A DNA stretch of 47,608 nucleotides from the NCBI GenBank assembly GCA_045641625.1, contig JAZUHH010000065.1:1-47608 (forward strand), in the 5' to 3' direction. Below are positions 17,875 to 27,394 of the stretch, one piece after another (positions within the stretch are counted from its first letter, which is position 1; the number at the start of each line of letters is the position of its first letter). A model generated the notes under the pieces. That model did not search any database and was not told the DNA's origin. It saw only the letters and a list, made by a program, of their open reading frames with translations. The position numbers were made by a program, and so were the translations under genes. Source of the DNA: UBA1723 sp045641625 (GTDB lineage Bacteria; Bacteroidota; Bacteroidia; Bacteroidales; Paludibacteraceae).

Positions 17875-19149
17875 TCATTCGGCTTCCTCAGCCTTTGCAA
17901 CCTTAACTTTCACTTTCTTATTTTCGTCCTTCTTGTCCATCTCGGTCTTGATGACAGACTGGACAAGAGCAATCATTACAGCGCATACAAGCATCGACTG
18001 GCCTCCTTTGCTGACAAAAGGTAGGGGCTGGCCTGTCACGAACGCTCCTGAACCGACAAGCATATTCACCAATGCCTGGATAGTTATCATGGCCCCGGAG
18101 CCGAACAATATCAGCGCATTCCTTGGACTTTCGGTCTTCATAGCCCACCGGATAGTAATAAAGAACAGGCTTCCGTAGAGCAGAAGTATTATCACTGCAC
18201 CTATCACACCCGACATTTCTACTATTGAGGCGAAGATAAAGTCTGAGAATGCCAGAGGCAGCACCGAACGCTCAGTGTTTCCGATCACACCTCTACCCCA
18301 GCCCTTGCTCTGCGCTACAGCAACCTTTCCATGATTCGCCTGTTCGTCCTTCATAAAGTCAAAGTCCGGTCCAATGGGGTTGCTGTCGGCGTCACCTGCA
18401 TTCTGGATACGGTGGTACCAAGTCTCGCATCTATGAAGAGCACCCTTCTGGAATATGCCCAATTGGCTATGTCCCTTGTCATCAAGCTGAATCATAAAGA
18501 CCGCTGCAATAAAAGCAACCAGTCCAAATATCATTCCAAAATAGATGGCGAAATGCTTTAACGGAACTCCTGCAAGCATAGCTATACAGAACAATGTGAA
18601 TCCTATCATTACTGCCTGAGATCCATTCTCCAACGCGACGCACCCACACACTAATGAGCAGACCACTACCCATAGCCATTTTGGAGGAGTTAGCTTGAAG
18701 ATATTTCCCTTGCTCCACGAGAATCCCTTGCCTTCATTCTTCATGCTCATTCCTCCAGCCAGACACATAGCAGAGAACACTATCAAACAAGGCTTGATAC
18801 AGTCCGAAGGCTGTATTCCAAATATCGTTCGTTTAGCTCCGTTTATTGAAGCACCAAATATCGGACATATAAGAACAAGAAAAAAGAACACTATTCCGAA
18901 CACAAACAGCAGGGATATTATCGGCTTTGGGGGCAGTCTGTGCAGTACAAGCATAACAGCCAACGCCAACGCCATTGACGAGACATGACTGAGGTACTGG
19001 CCCCAATAGTTATAGCCGCGAATAGACTCCAGGGAGCCATAAACCGACACAAAAGATATAAGGTATAGGATACCGACAACCCACCAAATTCCTTTCGAAC
19101 CTTGGCAGAGATTATTCAAGAAGGATTTAATTCCTGTTTGTGCTGTCAT
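17875..19149 (-). CDS. ftsW: Septal peptidoglycan glycosyltransferase FtsW
   Basis: 424 residues of a polytopic SEDS protein that polymerises lipid II together with FtsI. Multiple hydrophobic segments are seen throughout. Family signatures are VAVAQSKGWGRGVIGN (about 285) and PFVSKGGQSMLV (about 385). The C-terminal tail is short and Lys-rich (KKDENKKVKVKVAKAEEAE). It lies between murD and murG. Confidence 0.95.
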   Translation of the reverse strand: MTAQTGIKSFLNNLCQGSKGIWWVVGILYLISFVSVYGSLESIRGYNYWGQYLSHVSSMALALAVMLVLHRLPPKPIISLLFVFGIVFFFLVLICPIFGASINGAKRTIFGIQPSDCIKPCLIVFSAMCLAGGMSMKNEGKGFSWSKGNIFKLTPPKWLWVVVCSLVCGCVALENGSQAVMIGFTLFCIAMLAGVPLKHFAIYFGMIFGLVAFIAAVFMIQLDDKGHSQLGIFQKGALHRCETWYHRIQNAGDADSNPIGPDFDFMKDEQANHGKVAVAQSKGWGRGVIGNTERSVLPLAFSDFIFASIVEMSGVIGAVIILLLYGSLFFITIRWAMKTESPRNALILFGSGAMITIQALVNMLVGSGAFVTGQPLPFVSKGGQSMLVCAVMIALVQSVIKTEMDKKDENKKVKVKVAKAEEAE

Positions 19150-19236
19150 TGTAATTCTTTATTTTATAATAAGTTCTTTGTATTATGAGGGAAGAATCGA
19201 ACAAACGGTGACTTCTATTCTTCCCTTTATTGTTTC

Positions 19237-20571
19237 CTATAGATTCTTCACGCAATCCTTGAACTGCGCACCTCTGTCCTCGTAACTTTTGAACAAATCA
19301 AAGCTTGCGCAACAAGGTGAAAGAAGAACAGTGTCGCCCTTTTCAGAAAAAGCGAAGCATTTCTCTACGGCCTCCTGCATAGACGAAGCGTCAGCAATGT
19401 TCGGAACCATTCCGTCAAACACAGAGTGAAGCTTGCTGTTATCAACACCCAAACAAACGATTGCCTTAACCTTCTCCTTGACAAAAGGAACGATCTCTGA
19501 GTAGTCGTTACCCTTGTCCTTGCCTCCAAGGATTAGGACAACCGGAGTAGTCATACACTGAAGCGCGTACCAGCATGAATTAACGTTAGTAGCCTTTGAG
19601 TCATTGATGAACATGACACCGCGAACTCTTGCCACAGGCTCAAGTCTGTGCTCAACACCAGTAAAGCTAGAGAAAGCGTTACGGATGCTCTCGTTAGTGA
19701 TGTTCTGTACCTGAGCGGCAATACCTGCCGACATTGAGTTATATGTATTATGCTGTCCCTTTAGCAAGATATCCTCGATATTCATTTCAAACTTTGTGTT
19801 ATTGGCGTTAATTATCATTTTGTTGTTCTCTGAGTATGCAGACATGCCGCTCTTCTCAGTTATAGAGAAAGGATGCATCTGAGCCTTGATGTTTCTCTTT
19901 GCAATCTCCTTTTTCAAGATCGGATCATCGTTCCAGAAAATGAAGTGGTCGTTCTCTGTCATGTTCTGAACGATTCTCAACTTCGAGTCGATGTAGTTCT
20001 GGAAACAGTGGTCGTATCTGTCCAAATGGTCCGGAGTAATGTTAAGAAGTATTGCGATGTCAGCCTTGAACTCCTTCATTCCATCCAACTGGAAGCTTGA
20101 CAACTCGATCACATAGATGTCGTGCGGATCCTCTGCCACCTGACGAGCTAAACTGAAACCTATATTTCCGGCCAATGAAGCGTCAAGACCTGCGCGAGAG
20201 AAAATGTAGTGGACAAGTGTAGTGGTTGTTGTCTTACCGTTGCTTCCTGTAATACAAACCATCTTCGAGTTAGTGTATCTGCCTGCGAACTCTATCTCGG
20301 AAATGATGCTGGTTCCCTTAGCCTTAAGCTTAAGTATAAGGGGTGCAGTCTCTGGAATTCCAGGGCTCTTGATAACCTCGTCAGCATTAAGGATCAGTTC
20401 CTCAGTGTGCTTGCCTTCCTCCCAAGCAATGGAATGGCGGTCAAGCTCATCCCTATACTTTTCCTTGATAGCGGACATGTCTGACACGAAGACGTCAAAT
20501 CCCTGCTTCTGCGCAAGGATGGCAGAACCGACTCCGCTTTCTCCTGCTCCAAGTACAACAATTCTTTTCAT
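19237..20571 (-). CDS. murD: UDP-N-acetylmuramoylalanine--D-glutamate ligase MurD
   Basis: 444 residues. It adds D-Glu to UDP-MurNAc-L-Ala. The N-terminal dinucleotide-type fold begins VVLGAGESGVGSAILA. GSNGKTTTTTLVHYIF near 109 is the P-loop, INDSKATNVNS near 315 is a Mur ligase signature, and LILGGKDKGNDYSE near 340 is typical of MurD. Length normal. Confidence 0.97.
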   Translation of the reverse strand: MKRIVVLGAGESGVGSAILAQKQGFDVFVSDMSAIKEKYRDELDRHSIAWEEGKHTEELILNADEVIKSPGIPETAPLILKLKAKGTSIISEIEFAGRYTNSKMVCITGSNGKTTTTTLVHYIFSRAGLDASLAGNIGFSLARQVAEDPHDIYVIELSSFQLDGMKEFKADIAILLNITPDHLDRYDHCFQNYIDSKLRIVQNMTENDHFIFWNDDPILKKEIAKRNIKAQMHPFSITEKSGMSAYSENNKMIINANNTKFEMNIEDILLKGQHNTYNSMSAGIAAQVQNITNESIRNAFSSFTGVEHRLEPVARVRGVMFINDSKATNVNSCWYALQCMTTPVVLILGGKDKGNDYSEIVPFVKEKVKAIVCLGVDNSKLHSVFDGMVPNIADASSMQEAVEKCFAFSEKGDTVLLSPCCASFDLFKSYEDRGAQFKDCVKNL

Positions 20572-20633
20572 TCTCTATATCTTTTATTCTCTTTTATTTT
20601 CTATGTTTATATCGACGATGCCAGACAAGTCAA

Positions 20634-21836
20634 CTATCTGATCTTCAAAGTCACCAAAGTCAATACAGCAAGCAGAATGCCCACTATGATAAATCTTGTA
20701 ACGATCTTAGACTCCGGTATGCCCTTCTTCTGGTAATGATGATGCAACGGAGACATAAGGAAGATTCGTCTGCCCTCTCCATACTTTTTCTTGGTATATT
20801 TGAAGTATGAAACCTGGAGCATTACCGAAAGATTCTCTACGAAGAACACGCCGCAAAGTATAGGAAGAAGAAGCTCCTTGCGAATAATCATCGCAACAGC
20901 TGCAATCACACCTCCTAGCATAAGGCTTCCTGTATCACCCATGAAGATCTGTGCAGGGAAGGAATTGTACCATAGGAAGCCCAAAGTTGCACCTACGAAA
21001 GCACAAAGGAAAACCACAAGCTCTTCGGACTTCGGAATATACATTATATTAAGGTAGCTTGCGAACTCATTGTGAGACGACACATATGCCAAAATACCAA
21101 GAGCCACACCTATGATCGCCGAAGTTCCCACAGCAAGTCCGTCAAGTCCATCCGTTAGGTTTGCTCCGTTACTTGTAGCTGTGATGACAAAGATTGTCAC
21201 AAGCACGAAAAAGATCCATCCAAGTGTCTGCGCATGCTCTCCTGCAAAACTGAATATAGAAGAATAGTCGAAGTTATGGTTCTTTACGAACGGGATGGTA
21301 GTCTTTGTTGACTTTTCGCTTTTGGCGTACTCTACAACCTCCACATTCTGTCTCACAGTCGCAGTATTCTCTCTGATTACGACATCATTGTTCAAATAGA
21401 GTGCAAGACCGATGATAAGACCTATGCCGACCTGTCCTACAATCTTGTATCTTCCAGGAAGTCCCTCCTTGTCCTTCTTGATGCACTTGATGTAGTCATC
21501 AATTCCACCCAAGGCTCCAAGCCACAAAGTAGAGACAAGCATTATTATCATATAGATATTTGTAAGGTCTCCGACAAGAAGACAAGGAACTACGATACCG
21601 CCGATGATGATGATACCACCCATAGTTGGAGTACCCTTCTTTGACATCTGTCCCGCAAGGTCCAAGTCCCTGACTATCTCGCCAAGCTGGTGCTTCTGCA
21701 GCCACTGTATAAGTTTCTTTCCAAAGCAGATGACAAAAAGCAAAGACAACACGAAAGCAAGTCCTGAACGGAATGTCACATAACTTATCAGGTTTGAGCC
21801 TGGTATCGAAATCTCTCTTAACAAACTATAGAACAT
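20634..21836 (-). CDS. mraY: Phospho-MurNAc-pentapeptide transferase MraY
   Basis: 400 residues, an integral membrane enzyme that makes lipid I from UDP-MurNAc-pentapeptide and undecaprenyl phosphate. KKGTPTMGG (about 66), GGIDDYIK (about 110) and NLTDGLDGLAVG (about 225) are the conserved cytoplasmic active-site segments, with their aspartates present. It is longer than the E. coli enzyme because of an approximately 50-residue polar insertion near residues 150-200 (NNDVVIRENTATVRQNVEVV...). Confidence 0.96.
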   Translation of the reverse strand: MFYSLLREISIPGSNLISYVTFRSGLAFVLSLLFVICFGKKLIQWLQKHQLGEIVRDLDLAGQMSKKGTPTMGGIIIIGGIVVPCLLVGDLTNIYMIIMLVSTLWLGALGGIDDYIKCIKKDKEGLPGRYKIVGQVGIGLIIGLALYLNNDVVIRENTATVRQNVEVVEYAKSEKSTKTTIPFVKNHNFDYSSIFSFAGEHAQTLGWIFFVLVTIFVITATSNGANLTDGLDGLAVGTSAIIGVALGILAYVSSHNEFASYLNIMYIPKSEELVVFLCAFVGATLGFLWYNSFPAQIFMGDTGSLMLGGVIAAVAMIIRKELLLPILCGVFFVENLSVMLQVSYFKYTKKKYGEGRRIFLMSPLHHHYQKKGIPESKIVTRFIIVGILLAVLTLVTLKIR

Positions 21837-21859
21837 AATCTTTCCCTCCCTATTCTTTC

Positions 21860-23314
21860 TTATCTCATATATTTTCTAATAACCTCGTGGTCGTCAAAAT
21901 GGTGCTTCACACCCTTTATCTCCTGATAATCCTCGTGACCCTTGCCTGCGACAAGAACCACATCACCTTTCTGGGCCATCATCATGACAGTCTTGATTGC
22001 CTGCTCGCGATCCGGATTCACCATAACAGACTTCTGCTGCTCTGCGTCCAATCCCGCCAACATATCGTTTATAATGTCCATAGGCTCCTCGTTTCTTGGA
22101 TTGTCAGAAGTGATCATAACTATATCAGAAGCCTTTACAGCCTCCTGAGCCATGATTGGGCGCTTGCCCTTGTCCCTGTTTCCGCCACAGCCTACAATAG
22201 TTATCAGTCTCGAGTCGCCACCCTTAACTTCGTTGATTGTCGAAATGACATTCATCAAAGCGTCCGGAGTGTGCGCATAATCTACGATCGACACATATCC
22301 CGAAGGAGATGTAATGGCCTCGAATCTTCCGTTCACAGGCACCATAGTGCTCAAAGCTACCAAAGTTTCCTGCTCATCCTTGCCTAATAGTCTGCAAGCG
22401 CCATACACTGCAAGAAGGTTAGAAGCGTTGAACCTACCTACAAACTGAGTGAACACACTCTTGTTCGAGATTTCAAGTTCCATACCCTCGAAACTGTCAC
22501 AGACGATCTTTGCCCTATAGTCGGCAATCTGTCTTACGGAATAAGTCTTGACATTCGCCTTTGAACATTGAGTCATCACTAACCCGTTCTTGTCATCAGC
22601 ATTTGTCAGAGCAAAGGCATTCTTTGACAAAGAAGTAAAGAAGCTCTGCTTTGCCTTGATATAGTTGTCAAAAGTCTTGTGGTAGTCCAGATGGTCACGA
22701 GTTATGTTCGTAAAGATTCCTCCATCAAACTGCAGACCTGCTATCCTCTTCTGATCAGCGCTGTGCGAACTAACCTCCATGAATGCGTACTCACAGCCAG
22801 CCTCAACCATGTCTGCCAAAAGTTTCTGCAACGATATCGGATCGGGCGTAGTGTGTGTCGAAGGCACAGCCTCAAGGTTGACGTAGTTGCATACAGTGCT
22901 CAGCAAACCTGCCTTATGTCCGAAATAAAGGAACATCTTGTATAGCAGAGTCGCAATGGTTGTCTTTCCGTTTGTCCCTGTCACACCTACCAAAGTCAAT
23001 GACTCGGAAGGATATCCGTACCATGCAGAAGCTATGATTCCAAGCGCCTCTGCAGAATCAGCAACCTGAATATAAGTGCACTTGTCAGACAAGTCTGACG
23101 GAAGCTCCTGGCAAACAATAGCTACGGCTCCGTTTTCAACGCAACCGGCAATAAATGTGTGTCCGTCAACTGCAGTTCCTACAGTAGCGACGAACAATGC
23201 GCCTTCTCCAACCTTGCGGGAATCGGCACATACCGAGGCAACCTCTACCTCATCTATATTTTTGCCAACCACTTTAAGCGGTTTGATTCTCTCTATTAAT
23301 TTACCAAGTTTCAT
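21860..23314 (-). CDS. murE: UDP-MurNAc-tripeptide synthetase MurE (meso-DAP type)
   Basis: 484 residues from the ATG at 23314. A GTG two codons upstream is possible but would abut the ftsI stop and is less likely. GVTGTNGKTTIATLLYKMF near 113 is the P-loop. The substrate motif DNPR (SDNPRNEEPMDI, about 410) indicates meso-diaminopimelate as the added residue, as expected for a Gram-negative wall. It follows ftsI almost without a gap. Confidence 0.97.
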   Translation of the reverse strand: MKLGKLIERIKPLKVVGKNIDEVEVASVCADSRKVGEGALFVATVGTAVDGHTFIAGCVENGAVAIVCQELPSDLSDKCTYIQVADSAEALGIIASAWYGYPSESLTLVGVTGTNGKTTIATLLYKMFLYFGHKAGLLSTVCNYVNLEAVPSTHTTPDPISLQKLLADMVEAGCEYAFMEVSSHSADQKRIAGLQFDGGIFTNITRDHLDYHKTFDNYIKAKQSFFTSLSKNAFALTNADDKNGLVMTQCSKANVKTYSVRQIADYRAKIVCDSFEGMELEISNKSVFTQFVGRFNASNLLAVYGACRLLGKDEQETLVALSTMVPVNGRFEAITSPSGYVSIVDYAHTPDALMNVISTINEVKGGDSRLITIVGCGGNRDKGKRPIMAQEAVKASDIVMITSDNPRNEEPMDIINDMLAGLDAEQQKSVMVNPDREQAIKTVMMMAQKGDVVLVAGKGHEDYQEIKGVKHHFDDHEVIRKYMR

Positions 23315-23320
23315 AAGCAC

Positions 23321-25447
23321 TTAACTTTTTAGAACTAATTTGATAACTCCGCCCTTTGCCACCGTAGTTCCCGGAGAAACGGACTGCTGGACGACTTTGC
23401 CACGGCCTTGAACGTACACCTTCAAACCTCGGTTCTCAAGCAGGAACACTGCATCCTTGGCACCCCAGCCTATCACGTTCGGAACTACTGTCATCTTGTT
23501 TGACAACGGCTTCATTACCTCCGTACTATCATTATTCTCGACCATACACCATTCGGACGAAACCTTGCCGGGAGCCGTTCTCAGGTCCAGTTTGTCGAGA
23601 AGATAATCCACATCCCTTGTCTTGCCATGCTTTACCTTTGCAAGATATGGCTTTACTCTGGACTCGTCGTCGGGACGAACGATCTCCTTCTCTCCCATCG
23701 CATAGATTCGCTCGGCAATCTTACCGAACGCTACGGAAGGGCTGACGCTTGTATGGGTCTGCCACATTACGACGATGCAGGAATACTTGGGCTCGTCAGC
23801 AGGGAAGAATCCACAGAACGAAAGCTGGTATCCAACCATTACGTTCTTGACGTACATCTGCGCTGTACCAGACTTTCCTGCAAGCGGCAGTATGCTTGAA
23901 TTGGCAAGCTTTCCTGTACCGTCAGTAATAACACCTCTGAGCATCTCCTTCACCTTTAGCAGTGTGTTGTTGCTGCACAACTTGGGATTCAGCACTTCGG
24001 TGTTCACGCTTCTAACTATTCTTCCGTCCTTCTCTATTGTCCTGACGAATACCGGCTTTATCATCTTTCCGTTATTTGCCAGTCCATTATAGAACGTCAA
24101 AGTGTAGATCGGAGGAACCTGAACGCCATAACCTATACTCATCCATGGCAGAGACATTCCCGACCACTTGACACCTTTGTCCGTAGGGTGCGGAATGTTT
24201 GGCTTTACCACTCCAGGAATTTCAAGGTCGAGCTTCTCGTTCAGTTTCATGGAATAGAGTCTATCCACGAACTTTTTCGAGGAGTCCCTGCTCAAGCCGA
24301 ACACTTCAGTCACCGGCTTCGAGATTCCGATATTTGACGAATACCAGATTGCTTTCGCAAGCGAAATCTCTCCGTATCCGCCTTTATGATGGTTATGGTC
24401 ACGCATTGGCTTGTTCCAGTTTGGAAGCTGCCAAATTCCTTCGCCGGTATCTATCTTGTACGATGTGTCAACTCTGCCGGACTCCAAGAGAGCCACCACC
24501 GAAGCAACCTTGAATGTTGATCCCGGTTCTGTCAGGCTGGTCATCACATAATTCTCTTCGTCATAGAACTCTCCTGAAGAATTCATTTTCAGGTTGCTCA
24601 TAGCCTTGATCTCACCGGTCTTGACATCCATCACGACAGCACATGCATGGTCAGTTCCATCCTTTATCATTACTGACTTCAGCTCGGACTCGACTATATC
24701 CATCATCTTCACATCGAAAGTTGTGATCAAGTCACAACCCTCTTCAGGCTCAGTAATGGAGACAAGATAGTTTCTGTTTCTGATTCGTTGCTTTCTTGAC
24801 ACGCCTGTCTTTCCCTTCAACTCCTCGTTGTAATAGAGTTCCAAGCCGGAATTACCACCTTTGCCTTCTGTCTCCGCATCCTGATATACACCACCAAGGG
24901 TACGACTGCTCAATGTTGCGAAAGGTTTCTCTCTCTTGATTCGCTTCTCTGTATAGAAACAGTTATAGTCAGAGATGAACTTGGAGCCGAACAACGCATT
25001 CTTTGTCGGGTGGTCCAGTTCGGAAGATCCGAATATCTCGCATCGTCTGTTTCTCCTGTTCTTGGGCTTAGACATCTCGTCAAGTATTCTGCTCCTCAGT
25101 CTGTTTCTGTCTATGTTCAGAATTCTGGACGCATGGATGCACAAAGAGTCGATATCATGCTTGAACTGAGCCTCGTTCTTGCAAAGCTTATCTGCTCCGA
25201 AGTCCACAAACACCCTGTATTTAGGCAGTGAACTTACAAGAAGGTTGCGATTACAGTCATAAATGTTTCCTCTTGGCGGATACACTGTGATTGTATCGTT
25301 CTTAGCAGTAGCGTGACTTCTCCAGAAGTCTCCCTCTACGACAATGATCTTATAGAGGCCGAAAGCTACCCAAATCACCACACCAAAGAACAAAAGCAGC
25401 AAAGAGACCAATCGGACATAGAATGAATTATACTTTTTACCTGCCAT
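23321..25447 (-). CDS. ftsI: Septal transpeptidase FtsI/PBP with C-terminal PASTA domain
   Basis: 708 residues of a class B penicillin-binding protein. There is one membrane anchor near residues 12-33, then the pedestal domain. The transpeptidase has SxxK in EPGSTFKVAS (about 311), SxN in WYSSNIGIS (about 365) and KSGT in LAGKSGTAQM (about 525). The last 60 residues (VVPNVIGWGAKDAVFLLENRGLKV...) form a single PASTA domain, common in Bacteroidetes FtsI. It lies between the ftsL-like gene and murE. Confidence 0.96.
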   Translation of the reverse strand: MAGKKYNSFYVRLVSLLLLFFGVVIWVAFGLYKIIVVEGDFWRSHATAKNDTITVYPPRGNIYDCNRNLLVSSLPKYRVFVDFGADKLCKNEAQFKHDIDSLCIHASRILNIDRNRLRSRILDEMSKPKNRRNRRCEIFGSSELDHPTKNALFGSKFISDYNCFYTEKRIKREKPFATLSSRTLGGVYQDAETEGKGGNSGLELYYNEELKGKTGVSRKQRIRNRNYLVSITEPEEGCDLITTFDVKMMDIVESELKSVMIKDGTDHACAVVMDVKTGEIKAMSNLKMNSSGEFYDEENYVMTSLTEPGSTFKVASVVALLESGRVDTSYKIDTGEGIWQLPNWNKPMRDHNHHKGGYGEISLAKAIWYSSNIGISKPVTEVFGLSRDSSKKFVDRLYSMKLNEKLDLEIPGVVKPNIPHPTDKGVKWSGMSLPWMSIGYGVQVPPIYTLTFYNGLANNGKMIKPVFVRTIEKDGRIVRSVNTEVLNPKLCSNNTLLKVKEMLRGVITDGTGKLANSSILPLAGKSGTAQMYVKNVMVGYQLSFCGFFPADEPKYSCIVVMWQTHTSVSPSVAFGKIAERIYAMGEKEIVRPDDESRVKPYLAKVKHGKTRDVDYLLDKLDLRTAPGKVSSEWCMVENNDSTEVMKPLSNKMTVVPNVIGWGAKDAVFLLENRGLKVYVQGRGKVVQQSVSPGTTVAKGGVIKLVLKS

Positions 25448-25459
25448 AATTCATCCTCA

Positions 25460-25795
25460 TTATTTATCCAACACATAGGGCGGATAAGTGCTTTCCACCA
25501 ACTGCAACCCCTTTTCGTCCACCAAGTGCTTGACATGGCTCTGCTGGATCTTCTTGGTCATCTGAGACTTTTTTGTAAGAGCCTCGAACTTATAGTTCTT
25601 CAACTGCACTTCGCATTTTGCAAGCTGCGAAACGTAGTCGTTGCATACATACTGGTTATGGATCAACAACACACATAATACAACAGACAACAGAAGTTCG
25701 CCTGCGTATTTGGACAACAACTGCGAAAACGTGTGGCCGCTCTTGATCTTCTTCCATGAGAAGTTAGAGAGCCAATCAGATAATTTTTCTTTCAT
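25460..25795 (-). CDS. ftsL: FtsL-like divisome protein
   Basis: 111 residues. A cytoplasmic basic N-terminus is followed by one transmembrane helix (about 31-48, GELLLSVVLCVLLIHN) and a periplasmic coiled-coil-like part (about 55-95). Size, topology and position between rsmH and ftsI match FtsL, a family too diverged for motif recognition. The gene name therefore rests mainly on context. An ACAAAGAAC element lies only 1 bp before the start codon. Confidence 0.8.
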   Translation of the reverse strand: MKEKLSDWLSNFSWKKIKSGHTFSQLLSKYAGELLLSVVLCVLLIHNQYVCNDYVSQLAKCEVQLKNYKFEALTKKSQMTKKIQQSHVKHLVDEKGLQLVESTYPPYVLDK

Positions 25796-25822
25796 CGTTC
25801 TTTGTTTATTGTTAAATTAAAA

Positions 25823-26743
25823 TTAGTCATTGGCGGTTCTCTCGGCTACTCTCAACTTCGCACTTCTCGAACGTGGGTTCCGTTCGATCTCTTCATCATC
25901 AGGTCCAGTAACCTTTCCTATCGGCTCCAGCGGTCTGACCGCATTGCCGTAAAAATCCTTTTCCTGTTTTCCGTCAAAGTTTCCGACCTTGACGAAGTTC
26001 TTCACAAGTCTGTCCTCAAGCGAATGATATGTCAGAACAACAAGCCTGCCACCCTCCTTCAACGCACCTGGAACACTTTCGAGCATTCGCTTCAGCGTGT
26101 CCATCTCGTCGTTCACCTCGATTCGGATAGCCTGATAAACCTTTGCCAGATCCTTCTTTTGTCTGTCCGCACCAACCATCGGCTCCAATATGGCGTTAAG
26201 CTGTGAGATCTGTGTCAAAGGCTTAGACGCTCTCGACCTAACTATTGTCTGAGCAATCTTTTTGGCATTATTCATCTCGCCATACAGACGGAATATATTT
26301 GTAAGCTCGTTCTCGTCATATTCGTTCAGAACTGTCTCTGCGCTCTTTCTTCTGTCCCTGTTCATTCTCATGTCCAAAGGGCCGTCGAACCTGAACGAGA
26401 AACCTCTCTCAGCTTCATCGAAATGATGGAACGAAACTCCCAAATCCGCTATTATTCCATCTATCTTCGGGAAGCCGTAATAGTCAAGGAAATTTGCGAA
26501 GTAGCAGAAATTCGAGTGGCAGAATATGATTCTGTCGTCATCAGGCACATTAGCATAGGCGTCCATATCCTGGTCGAACACTATCAGTTTGCCGTTTCTG
26601 CCTAGTCGGCTTAGAATGGCTCTGGAATGGCCTCCGCCTCCGAAAGTAAGGTCGGCATAAACTCCGTCAGGATTTATGTTCAGCCCCTCCATACATGGCT
26701 CGAGCATTGCGGGAATATGATATACAGTCTCTGTCATCTCCAT
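25823..26743 (-). CDS. rsmH: 16S rRNA m4C1402 methyltransferase RsmH (MraW)
   Basis: 306 residues. It methylates the N4 of C1402 in 16S rRNA. HIPAMLEPCMEGL opens the fold, ADLTFGGGGHSRAIL (about 31) is the SAM-binding loop, and IDGIIADLGVSFHHFDEAERGFSFR (about 95-120) is a family signature. The C-terminal NPRSRSAKLRVAER is typical. It follows mraZ by 4 bp. Confidence 0.96.
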   Translation of the reverse strand: MEMTETVYHIPAMLEPCMEGLNINPDGVYADLTFGGGGHSRAILSRLGRNGKLIVFDQDMDAYANVPDDDRIIFCHSNFCYFANFLDYYGFPKIDGIIADLGVSFHHFDEAERGFSFRFDGPLDMRMNRDRRKSAETVLNEYDENELTNIFRLYGEMNNAKKIAQTIVRSRASKPLTQISQLNAILEPMVGADRQKKDLAKVYQAIRIEVNDEMDTLKRMLESVPGALKEGGRLVVLTYHSLEDRLVKNFVKVGNFDGKQEKDFYGNAVRPLEPIGKVTGPDDEEIERNPRSRSAKLRVAERTAND

Positions 26744-26747
26744 ACGT

Positions 26748-27182
26748 TTATTTCATTATGTCCTCAAGAGCTGCTTCCAAATCTCCCTCGTCAAGCATAG
26801 TAGCCTCAAATCTGTCTCTGCTCCACAACTCAATATAATCACCGACTCCTGCGAACACCACGTCACTTTCAACTCCAAGAGCCTCCATATTCTTTTTCGA
26901 CAACAGCATACGTCCGTTCACGTCAAGCTCTATGTTTTCTGCCATAGCTGTGAACTGACGGTAAACTGCCTGGTCCTTCTTGTTCCAAAGATTAAGCTTG
27001 GACTTCAACTCTTCGTTAATCTTCTCCCACTCGGACACAGGGTAAAGTTTTGCATAGCCCGGATCTGCAGTTAGACGCAACACCAATGACGTATCCTCAC
27101 CGAGAATACGACGGAAAGACGCTGGAACGAACACGCGTCCCTTGTTGTCCACCTTTGCATCTATGTTACCTAAAAACTGCAT
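26748..27182 (-). CDS. mraZ: Transcriptional regulator MraZ
   Basis: 144 residues with two SpoVT/AbrB-like repeats. The first is DNKGRVFVPASFRRIL (about 12-27). The second, LDVNGRMLLSKKNMEAL (about 87-103), lacks the proline of the DxxGRxxxP pattern. MraZ oligomerises and binds repeated GTGG boxes in its own promoter. Such boxes are present at 27238-27252 and, inverted, at 27395-27409. First gene of the dcw cluster. Confidence 0.96.
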   Translation of the reverse strand: MQFLGNIDAKVDNKGRVFVPASFRRILGEDTSLVLRLTADPGYAKLYPVSEWEKINEELKSKLNLWNKKDQAVYRQFTAMAENIELDVNGRMLLSKKNMEALGVESDVVFAGVGDYIELWSRDRFEATMLDEGDLEAALEDIMK

Positions 27183-27210
27183 ATCGCTAAAAAAACTTTT
27201 TATTGCGTTA

Positions 27211-27218
27211 CAAAATTA
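27211..27218 (-). promoter_or_regulatory. Candidate -7 box for mraZ
   Basis: The minus strand reads TAATTTTG, matching TAnnTTTG, 28 bp before the mraZ ATG. The expected -33 position carries TGGGG, which is a MraZ-type box, instead of TTTG. That would place a repressor site over the upstream promoter element. Confidence 0.45.
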
Positions 27219-27237
27219 CAACATTTTGATTAATTCG

Positions 27238-27252
27238 CCCCACTTTTACCCA
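27238..27252 (-). promoter_or_regulatory. Paired MraZ-type boxes
   Basis: The minus strand reads TGGGT-AAAAG-TGGGG: two TGGGN boxes with a 5-bp spacer, 56-70 bp upstream of mraZ. This is the geometry described for MraZ autorepression in E. coli. Binding here is inferred. Confidence 0.6.
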
Positions 27253-27260
27253 CATTATTT

Positions 27261-27325
27261 TTATCAACCTCAAATAACACAATATCAACAGGGTTATCAA
27301 CAGGGTTATCAACATTTGTTGATAA
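27261..27325. repeat. TTATCAACA repeat cluster with a 20-bp palindrome
   Basis: TTATCAACA is present at 27294-27302, 27306-27314 and, inverted, 27317-27325. Near copies stand at 27261-27269 and 27282-27290. The three direct copies between 27282 and 27314 step by 12 bp. The last two copies face each other as the palindrome TTATCAACATTTGTTGATAA. Each differs by one base from the classical DnaA box TTATCCACA. It may be a DnaA or other regulator binding site. Confidence 0.6.
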
Positions 27326-27394
27326 GCACAAAGACATAAACATGCACTGATTTTCAAACAGTTACATCATATCTAAAGATGTTCTTATTAAAAG

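Noticed and set aside
27261..27325. Replication origin
   Set aside because: The array is short and no dnaA, dnaN or other origin-associated gene is in the window. A regulatory role upstream of mraZ is more economical.
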